Of a stretch of 64,000 nt of DNA, positions 58,171 through 64,000 are shown in pieces. Position 1 is the stretch's first letter; the number at the start of each line of letters is the position of its first letter. The translations under genes and the position numbers were made by a program. The stretch comes from Streptomyces sp. NBC_01235 (GTDB lineage Bacteria > Actinomycetota > Actinomycetes > Streptomycetales > Streptomycetaceae), in assembly GCF_035989285.1 (NCBI RefSeq), contig NZ_CP108513.1, forward strand, positions 10,168,001 through 10,232,000, written 5' to 3'. The notes below the pieces were generated by a model. That model did not search any database, was not told the origin of the DNA, and saw only the letters and a program-made list of their open reading frames with translations.

Positions 58171-59370
58171 ATGACCAGCATCCCGCACGAGACGTCCCGT
58201 GAACCGAACCCTTTGCGCGCCCTCACCCTCGACGTGCTCCGGCGCCGTACGAGCATGAAGTGGCATACCCATCCGGCCGACGTGCTGCCGCTGTGGGTCG
58301 CGGAGATGGACGTGCCTCTCGCCGAGCCGGTCGTCCGCGCGGTGACGGAGGCCCTCGCGCTCGGCGACACCGGCTATCCGGCGGGCACGGCCTACGCCGA
58401 GGCGCTGGCCGGGTTCGCCGCGGAGCGGTGGGGCTGGGACGGGCTCGCCGTCGAGCGGACGGCGATCGTGCCCGACGTGATGCTGGGCGTCGTCGAGATG
58501 CTGAAGCTGGTGACCGGGCCCGGCGATCCGGTGATCGTCAACCCGCCCGTGTACCCGCCGTTCTTCCCGTTCGTCGAGCACCTGGACCGGCGGATCGCCG
58601 AGGCGCCCCTGGACGCCGACGGGCGGCTCGACCTCGGCGTGCTGGAGGAGGCGTACCGGCGCGCCGTCGCGGGCGGTGGACGCGCGGCGCACCTGCTGTG
58701 CAGCCCGCACAACCCGACCGGCACCGTGCACACGGCCCGGGAACTGTCGGCCGTCGCCGAACTCGCCGGGCGGTACGGCGTCCGGGTGGTCGCCGACGAG
58801 ATCCACGCCCCGCTCACCGCAGCGGGGGCCGACTTCGTGCCCTACCTCTCCGTCCCCGGCGCGGAGAGCGGCCTGTCGCTGATGTCGGCGTCCAAGGGGT
58901 GGAACCTGGCCGGGCTCAAGGCGGCCCTGGCCGTGGCGGGCCCCGCGGCGGCGGCCGATCTGGCCCTGCTGCCCGAGGAGGTCGGCCATGGGCCGAGCCA
59001 TGTCGGTGTCCTCGCCCACACCGCCGCCCTCAGCGAGGGCACGGCCTGGCTGGACGCCCTGCTGGCCGGCCTGGACGACAACCGGCGCCTGCTCACCGCC
59101 CTCCTGGCCGAGCACCTCCCCGGTGTCGAGTACCGACCGGGCGAGGCGACCTACCTCGCCTGGCTCGACTGCCGGGCGCTGGGCCTCGGGGAGGATCCGG
59201 CCTCGGTCTTCCTGGAGCGAGGCCGGGTCGCCCTCAACTCCGGGCCGGACTTCGGCACCGGCGGGGCCGGGCACGTACGCCTGAATCTGGCCACCTCGCC
59301 GGAGATCCTCACCGAGGGCGTACGGCGGATGGCCTCGGCCGTCCGCCGGCCGGCGTCCTCGGCCTCTTGA
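58171..59370 (+). CDS. MalY/PatB-type aminotransferase (cystathionine beta-lyase-like)
   Basis: A 399-aa fold-type I PLP enzyme. [31 protein letters not shown] is the hallmark start of the MalY/PatB group. [41 protein letters not shown] holds the Asn-Pro and Asp contacts to [23 protein letters not shown] contains the PLP lysine. [13 protein letters not shown] carries the carboxylate-binding Arg. Likely reaction is C-S beta-elimination from cystathionine-type substrates, or transamination. The ATG at 58171 has no Shine-Dalgarno, and a TATCTT hexamer at 58158-58163 lies about 8 bases upstream, suggesting a leaderless mRNA. It is divergent from the DUF3800 gene. Confidence 0.9.
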   Translation: MTSIPHETSREPNPLRALTLDVLRRRTSMKWHTHPADVLPLWVAEMDVPLAEPVVRAVTEALALGDTGYPAGTAYAEALAGFAAERWGWDGLAVERTAIVPDVMLGVVEMLKLVTGPGDPVIVNPPVYPPFFPFVEHLDRRIAEAPLDADGRLDLGVLEEAYRRAVAGGGRAAHLLCSPHNPTGTVHTARELSAVAELAGRYGVRVVADEIHAPLTAAGADFVPYLSVPGAESGLSLMSASKGWNLAGLKAALAVAGPAAAADLALLPEEVGHGPSHVGVLAHTAALSEGTAWLDALLAGLDDNRRLLTALLAEHLPGVEYRPGEATYLAWLDCRALGLGEDPASVFLERGRVALNSGPDFGTGGAGHVRLNLATSPEILTEGVRRMASAVRRPASSAS

Positions 59371-59409
59371 TGATCCGGGACCAGCACCTGCTGCCCCTGA
59401 TCGCCTCCA

Positions 59410-59887
59410 AGGGCCACCCACATGTGCGTGATCGCCTGGGAACGCCTGAGGCCGGCGATCGAGCGGAACGCGATCCAGGTGCTCCTCACCGACCACCACC
59501 ACGGGGGCGGACTGCGTCGCACCCGCGAACTGGCCGCCGTCTGCGAGGCGTTCGGGATCGCCCTGTCCATGCACTCCAACTCGCACCTGGGCGTCAGCCT
59601 CGCCGCCATGACCCACGTCGCCGCGGCCATCCCGAACCTCGACCACTCCTGCGACACCCGCTACCCGTGGAACAGCGCCGACGACGTGATCGTCCCCGGC
59701 GTCCTGGGAGCTGACGGGCGGGGCGGTGACGGTGCCGACCGGGCCGGGCCTCGGAGTCGAGCTGGACCACGACGCCCTCGACCGGCTGCACCGCCGCTAC
59801 CTCGACTCGGGTGTACGCGGCCGGGACGACACCGGCTGCATGCGGCGGATCCAGCCCGACTACGAGCTGAGACTGCCGAGGTGGTGA
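59410..59887 (+). pseudogene. C-terminal remnant of an enolase-superfamily sugar-acid (glucarate-type) dehydratase
   Basis: The first frame reads ATHMCVIAWERLRPAIERNAIQVLLTDHHHGGGLRRTRELAAVCEAFGIALSMHSNSHLGVSLAAMTHVAAAIPNL, the barrel C-terminal half of glucarate-dehydratase-like enzymes including HSNSH. Near 59700 the frame shifts. The remainder (GGAVTVPTGPGLGVELDHDALDRLHRRYLDSGVRGRDDTG, then MRRIQPDYELRLPRW) is read one frame over to a stop at 59885. The N-terminal ~250 residues are missing. Truncation plus frameshift indicate a dead gene. It begins 40 bases after the aminotransferase stop. Confidence 0.8.
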
Positions 59888-59913
59888 CGCGCCCGGGTGC
59901 CTAGACTGCGGGA

Positions 59914-60294
59914 ATGGATGACAACGCGCTCGATCGGCTCGGGGCGGGCAAATATCTGCTGATCACCAGCTATCGGAAGAACGGGACCGGGGTCGCGACA
60001 CCCGTGTGGGTGGTGCGTGACGGGGACGCGCTCGGAGCCTGGTCGGCCGCCGACGCCTGGAAGGTGAAGCGCATCCGGGCCCGCGGTGACGTGCTCGTCG
60101 GCCCGTGCGACGTGCGCGGCAGGCCGACGGGCGAGCAGGTCCCGGCCACCGCCGAGATCTGCGACCCGGAGACCACCGCCCGCTACCGCACCCTGCTCGC
60201 GCGCAAGTACGGCGTCCTGGGGCGCCTGACGCTCCTGGGCAGCCGGCTGCGGCGAGGGCTCGACGGAACGGTCGGGATCCGCGTGACCCTGTGA
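59914..60294 (+). CDS. PNPOx-like, probably F420-dependent, reductase family protein
   Basis: A 126-aa split-barrel flavin/deazaflavin-binding protein of the pyridoxamine-phosphate-oxidase-like superfamily. LGAGKYLLITSYRKNGTGVATPVWVVRDGDALGAWSAADAWKVKRIRARGDVLVGPCDVRGRPTG is the typical core of the TIGR03666-like PPOX-class F420 group. The length is right for a single-domain member. Substrate unknown. The ATG begins MDDNALDRLGAGK. It converges on the large secreted hydrolase gene. Confidence 0.87.
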   Translation: MDDNALDRLGAGKYLLITSYRKNGTGVATPVWVVRDGDALGAWSAADAWKVKRIRARGDVLVGPCDVRGRPTGEQVPATAEICDPETTARYRTLLARKYGVLGRLTLLGSRLRRGLDGTVGIRVTL

Positions 60295-60373
60295 GCGGAC
60301 AGAGGCCGGGACAGGTGAGGGGGCATGGACCGGCCGGTCCATGCCCCCTTTCCGCGCAGCTTCGCGGCGCGGT

Positions 60374-63151
60374 CTACGGCACGTCCGTCACCGTGCCCGT
60401 CAGCACCGGCGGCAGCGGCTCGGCGTCGTCGTCCGTCAGAGCCAGGCGCACCGACTCGACCGGCTCGGCCAGCTGGTCCTTCACCGTCGGCACCGTGAAG
60501 TCGGTGGTGGTCGTCCCGGCCGGGATGCCCATCCACACCCACAGGTTCGCCTCGGACAGCGGGCGCTCCGGGTCGGGCAGATCACCGGAGTAGTCCATCA
60601 GCCACTGCGGGTCCACGTCCTTGGTGGACAGCTCGGCGCCCTCGGTGACCGGGTACACCCGCACCGGCTGCCAGATGTCCACGTCGACGGGCTCCGACAG
60701 GGAGATACGCCAGCTCAGCGTCCCGCCCTCGGTCACCTTGTCCGCGACCGGGGTCAGGCTGACCTCGGGTGCGGGGTCGTCGTTCTCCACGGTGACCCCT
60801 CCCCGGTAGGAGCCGACGACGGCACCGCGTACGGCCTTCACGAGAAGGTCGTTGTGCTGGTCGTTGCCGAAACGCGTATCGCCCTTCACCTCGACCGGCA
60901 GGTCGATCGGTGTGCTGCCGGGCCGAACGGTGACCAGCTTCTCCGTGGGATCGCCGGTCGCCGGGTCGACGACGTAGAAGCGGACCTTGCCGCTGCCGTG
61001 TCCGGACATCTGGACCGGGATGTGGTAAGTGCGGGTACCGGAGTCGCCCTCCTTGACCGTGACCCGGCCGACGTCGACGCGCGGCAGCGCCGCCGCCCGC
61101 ACCGCCACAGTGCCGGGGGCCCAGCCCCAGGCGTCCATGAACCACGCCTGCCCGGAACCCGAACGCGGAGTCAGCTCAAGGGACTTGACGTGCCTGAGGT
61201 CGAGCCCGGCGCGGGTGGCGGCGGTCAGCGGGACCCGCAGTTCGCGGGCCCAGTAGGAGGCGGTGCGGTCCGAGCCCGGCAGTCCGTCGACGCCGACCCG
61301 GCCGAGCTGGGCGCGGCGGCCGGTGGAGTCGGTGACGGACACGTCCAGCTCGGTCCCGGTGGTGTTCGGCGGTACGAACACGCGCAGCGCCAGGCTCTTG
61401 GCTCCGGAGAGGGAGACGGGAGCGGTGGAAGTGATCTTCGCCGGGGTGCCCGGCGCGGACCAGTTCAGCGCGACGGCGCTCTTGCCGGTGTCCTTCTCCA
61501 GGTCCCACCACCCGAAGTGCGGGGACCTCCCCTTGGCGTCGGAGTCCAGACACGCCCTGGCCGGGTCGGGATCCGCCCAGCACACTCGGCCGCCGGTCAC
61601 CCCGACCCCGCCGTCGGGCAGGAAACCGCCCGTGCGACGGGCGCCGACCGCGTGCGTCAGGACGCGGGCCGGGTCGGCGGAGGGAGCACGCCGTCCGGTG
61701 CCGTCGAGCAGCGGCCGCACCCGGTCGTCGCCGCCCACGAACAGCCGGGCGGCGGCGGCGATGTAGGTGGCGCCGGCCTGGTGCTGCTGGTCGGCGGTCA
61801 GCCGGGTCGGGGTGCCTTTGGAGCACACCGGGTCGGGCTGCTCAGGGTCGTCGTAGAAGTCGTCGAAGGAGGGCGCCACGGCCTTGCCCGGCGTCCACTC
61901 CGTGTTGAAGAAGTTGTGGTTGGCGCCGACCACGTACACGGCGCTGTGCAGGGCGGTGCCGTTGCTGATGCCGCGTGTGCCGTCGAGGTACGTCTCGCCC
62001 TCGAGGTCGGAGACGTCGCCGTCGCAGCCGGGCAGGATGGTCGTGGACGGGACGTCGGCGACCGGATTCTGGCCGAAGATCGTCGGTCCGATGAGGACGG
62101 TGCCACGGATCTTCCAGCGGACCGGCCCGTGGTAGCCGTCCTGGGCCGCGGGCGCCGGGTAGAGGCTGTCCATCGCGGCCCGGTTGACGCCCTCGCCGCC
62201 GCGCGAGTGGCCGACCAGCAGGACGCGGGAGAGGTCGGCCTTCGCCGCGTCGGGCACCGCGGCCGGGGCGGTGGCCGGGTGGGCTGCCCAGTCGGCCCAC
62301 TTGGCGAGGTGGCGGCGCACCAGCGAGGAACGGGCCTGCGCGCCGGCGTCCTCGGCCTCCGAGTCCTGGGCGTTGATGCCGTTCGCAGAGATCGACACCG
62401 TCACATAACCCTGCGAGGCCAGGAGTTGCTGGTCCTGCAGGTAGCCCTTGTAGCTCGGGATCGACTTCATGCCCGCCGGGCACGGCCAGGAGATGTCGAG
62501 GTCGTCGCTGCCCGGCGTGTAGCAGGTGGTGTGCCGGCCGTGCAGGAACAGCGCGAGCGGCCGCTTGCCGGTGGCGCCCTTCGGCGCCACCACGACGGCC
62601 TGCATCTCGATCGGCTGGGCGTATCCGGGCAGCTTCACCGGGTCGAGGGCGTACTCGCCGCTGACCGTGCGGTACGCGCCGGGCTTGCCCGGGTCGACGG
62701 AGTTGGCGGGAGCCGGAGCGGGGGTCCGGGCCGGGGGCTGCTCGGCGGTGAGCGAACGCCGTTCGCCCGTGGCGGAGTTGGCGGCGGGCGCGTCCAGACG
62801 GTGTCCGCTCGCCAGTACCCGCAGGTCCTTCAGGGAGGTGTCGCCGGTCTCGTCGAGGGAGAGCCGGAACGTGCGGCCGTCCTTCCCCGCCTTCGGTACG
62901 CCGAGCAGTCGGTCGCCCGTGTGGAACTCCACGCGGGCGTCGCCGATGGGCACGGGCGTGGGCGACCGCCAGACCAGCTCGCGTGCGGCGCCCTTCCCGC
63001 TGATCTGCCACCCTTGCGGCAGCCCGCTGTCGGCGGGCGAGGTCAACGGTCTCGTCTCGGACGGTTGTTGGGCTTGTGCCAGTCCCGGTGTTCCCGCCAG
63101 GGCCGCGATTGCGGCCACGGCGGTGACACCTATTCGCCGGGCACGGATCAA
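60374..63151 (-). CDS. Large secreted alpha/beta hydrolase with C-terminal Calx-beta-like domain
   Basis: A 925-aa exported protein. The TTG at 63151 has GAGGAG seven bases upstream and begins a signal peptide (RARRIGVTAVAAIAALAGTPGLAQA). An N-terminal region of about 170 residues precedes an alpha/beta hydrolase domain with LALFLHGRHTTCYT and nucleophile Ser316 in LLVGHSRGGEGVNRA. VVGANHNFFNTEWTPG probably holds the catalytic His. Residues ~480-680 look like a carbohydrate-binding or jelly-roll domain. The end contains a Calx-beta-type segment (VTVENDDPAPEVSLTPVADKVTEGGTLSWRISLSEPVD), which usually binds calcium. Lipase, cutinase or polysaccharide esterase activity is possible; the substrate is not determinable. 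Confidence 0.85.
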   Translation of the reverse strand: MIRARRIGVTAVAAIAALAGTPGLAQAQQPSETRPLTSPADSGLPQGWQISGKGAARELVWRSPTPVPIGDARVEFHTGDRLLGVPKAGKDGRTFRLSLDETGDTSLKDLRVLASGHRLDAPAANSATGERRSLTAEQPPARTPAPAPANSVDPGKPGAYRTVSGEYALDPVKLPGYAQPIEMQAVVVAPKGATGKRPLALFLHGRHTTCYTPGSDDLDISWPCPAGMKSIPSYKGYLQDQQLLASQGYVTVSISANGINAQDSEAEDAGAQARSSLVRRHLAKWADWAAHPATAPAAVPDAAKADLSRVLLVGHSRGGEGVNRAAMDSLYPAPAAQDGYHGPVRWKIRGTVLIGPTIFGQNPVADVPSTTILPGCDGDVSDLEGETYLDGTRGISNGTALHSAVYVVGANHNFFNTEWTPGKAVAPSFDDFYDDPEQPDPVCSKGTPTRLTADQQHQAGATYIAAAARLFVGGDDRVRPLLDGTGRRAPSADPARVLTHAVGARRTGGFLPDGGVGVTGGRVCWADPDPARACLDSDAKGRSPHFGWWDLEKDTGKSAVALNWSAPGTPAKITSTAPVSLSGAKSLALRVFVPPNTTGTELDVSVTDSTGRRAQLGRVGVDGLPGSDRTASYWARELRVPLTAATRAGLDLRHVKSLELTPRSGSGQAWFMDAWGWAPGTVAVRAAALPRVDVGRVTVKEGDSGTRTYHIPVQMSGHGSGKVRFYVVDPATGDPTEKLVTVRPGSTPIDLPVEVKGDTRFGNDQHNDLLVKAVRGAVVGSYRGGVTVENDDPAPEVSLTPVADKVTEGGTLSWRISLSEPVDVDIWQPVRVYPVTEGAELSTKDVDPQWLMDYSGDLPDPERPLSEANLWVWMGIPAGTTTTDFTVPTVKDQLAEPVESVRLALTDDDAEPLPPVLTGTVTDVP

Positions 63152-63326
63152 GGGTCCACTCCTCAATACTCGGAGCGCGGGGGCCCCGTCCGTACCGGGC
63201 GCCCCTCACGTCCCGAAGGAAGCCGAACGGGTCCTGTGGGTTGCCTGTGCCGGCGGACTCTGCCCCGCAAGGACAAGAAACCGGCCAGGTGGACTGCCCG
63301 ACCGCGCCCGGGGAAAGGCCACCTGC

Positions 63327-64000
63327 ATGAGCCGAACTCCCCACCTCCGCACGGCAGTCGTCGGCACCGGACACCGCGCGCAGACCTTCACCCGGGATCT
63401 CGCCGTCCGCCCCGGCCACCGTGTCGTCGCCCTCTGCGATCCCAGCCCCACCCGCATGGCCTTCCACAACCGGCTGCTGGCCGGAGCCGGCGCCCCGCCC
63501 GCCACCGAGTGGGACCCGGAACACTTCGCCGACCTGCTCGCCGAGGAGGACGTCGACCAGGTCGTCGTCACCACCGTCGACGCCGAGCACGACCGCTACA
63601 TCGTGCCCGCCCTGCGGGCGGGCTGCCGCGTCGTCACCGAGAAGCCGATGACCGTCGACGAGGTCCGCTGCGCCCGCATCCTCGACACCGTCCGCGAGAC
63701 CGGCAACTCCCTCACCGTCGCCTTCAACTACCGCTTCAACCCCGTGCACGAGCGGGTGCGCGCGCTGCTCGCCGAGGGCGCGGTCGGGGAGATCCTCTCC
63801 GTCCACTTCGAGTGGCTGCTCGACACCCGGCACGGCGCGGACTACTTCCGCCGCTGGCACCGGGAGAAGCGGTACAGCGGCGGACTGATGGTGCACAAGG
63901 CGAGCCACCACTTCGACCTGGTCAACTGGTGGCTCGCCGACGAGCCGGACGAGGTCTTCGGCTACGGCCGGCTCGCCTTCTACGGCCCCGAGGCCGGCGC
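63327..64000 (+). CDS. Gfo/Idh/MocA-family oxidoreductase, truncated by window end
   Basis: The first 224 residues of an NAD(P)-dependent sugar dehydrogenase-type protein. The Rossmann motif is LRTAVVGTGHRAQTFTRDL. The catalytic Lys is in VVTEKPMTVDEVRCARIL (the EKP motif is intact, unlike the paralogue at 48458). FNYRFNPVHERVRALLAEGAVGEILSVHFEWLLDTRHGADYFRRWHREK and HKASHHFDLVNWWLAD belong to the second domain. ATG at 63327 with AAAGG eight bases upstream. The C-terminal part lies beyond base 64000. It is divergent from the large secreted hydrolase. Confidence 0.92.
   Translation, partial: MSRTPHLRTAVVGTGHRAQTFTRDLAVRPGHRVVALCDPSPTRMAFHNRLLAGAGAPPATEWDPEHFADLLAEEDVDQVVVTTVDAEHDRYIVPALRAGCRVVTEKPMTVDEVRCARILDTVRETGNSLTVAFNYRFNPVHERVRALLAEGAVGEILSVHFEWLLDTRHGADYFRRWHREKRYSGGLMVHKASHHFDLVNWWLADEPDEVFGYGRLAFYGPEAG

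Noticed and set aside
61516..61560. A further GGGGACCTCCCC-type repeat inside the large secreted hydrolase
   Set aside because: It contains a short GGGGACCTCCCC palindrome but lacks the GGATGGGGGC start and GGGACGA end of the other two elements, so I do not count it.
1..64000. tRNA, rRNA, IS element, prophage or origin signals
   Set aside because: No T-loop-like cluster with an acceptor stem, no transposase or integrase motif and no DnaA-box cluster were seen by eye on either strand.

Overview
The window is high-GC actinobacterial DNA and almost certainly from a Streptomyces chromosome, probably an arm rather than the core. The support is: about 70% GC with strong third-position GC bias, many GTG/TTG starts, a Streptomyces subtilisin inhibitor (SSI), two SpoIIE-type phosphatases with GAF/PAS sensors, DUF574, DUF4180 and DUF3800 proteins, a mycothiol-dependent formaldehyde dehydrogenase, several secreted hydrolases, a sugar ABC importer without its own ATPase, and short GGATGGGGGC-type interspersed repeats. 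No rRNA, tRNA, IS element or CRISPR array was recognised. Gene content is accessory: secretion, carbohydrate use, drug efflux and modification, and regulators.

Layout. 1-4.6 kb: tail of an SSI inhibitor, a strong hairpin, a Ppx/GppA phosphatase, a DHA2 MFS exporter with two operator-like palindromes, a decayed alpha/beta hydrolase and an SRPBCC protein. 4.6-10.8 kb: a peptide export island on the minus strand, made of a 71-aa precursor with a canonical double-glycine leader, an HlyD-like protein, a C39 peptidase/ABC transporter and a second ABC transporter with an N-terminal extension (NHLP/NHLM class). The core peptide is Cys-free, acidic and Gly/Val/Leu/Thr-rich, and no modifying enzyme is present. 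11.3-13.4 kb: a hotdog thioesterase and a secreted chymotrypsin-fold protease whose tail carries three near-identical 27-residue calcium-loop-like repeats. 13.5-18.7 kb: two divergent SpoIIE-type phosphatases, with a frameshifted N-terminal scrap resembling a LanKC (class III lanthipeptide synthetase) between them. 18.8-24.6 kb: dTDP-glucose dehydratase, family 2 glycosyltransferase, phosphodiesterase, a broken aminoglycoside-phosphotransferase gene and an orphan XdhC.

24.7-37.3 kb: a ribosomal-protection (Tet/Otr-like) GTPase preceded by an overlapping small ORF, a secreted GH5 enzyme, a TipAL-like MerR coupled to a sterol-glucosyltransferase-like GT, a secreted beta-propeller divergent from a TetR regulator, a second GT, a GH27 alpha-galactosidase with a ricin-type lectin domain, and folD preceded by a ZTP (pfl) riboswitch. 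37.3-47.7 kb: a gene-poor stretch with small genes and relics (an FhuF-like reductase tail, a MocR regulator head), an ABC exporter, a mycothiol-dependent formaldehyde dehydrogenase coupled to an MBL hydrolase, DUF4180, an SDR, an MFS exporter and a PLP decarboxylase. 47.7-54.2 kb: an L,D-transpeptidase, then a four-gene sugar-uptake operon (two permeases, binding lipoprotein, Gfo/Idh oxidoreductase) divergent from a ROK regulator. 54.3-64 kb: a 56-aa protein, a second chymotrypsin-fold protease with a C-terminal membrane anchor, DUF574 methyltransferase, DUF3800, MalY-type aminotransferase, a decayed enolase-superfamily sugar-acid dehydratase, a PNPOx-like protein, a large secreted Calx-beta hydrolase and the start of another Gfo/Idh oxidoreductase.

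The best candidate for an undescribed system is the 4.6-10.8 kb island. A dedicated leader-cleaving exporter appears devoted to one abundant, unmodified, acidic hydrophobic peptide. A perfect 13-bp hairpin after the precursor gene could set precursor excess over exporter. A secreted protease, a protease inhibitor and a LanKC-like relic lie nearby. A secondary theme is decay: at least six broken genes are scattered through the window. Two short repeats of 45 and 48 nt sit in frame inside coding sequence.
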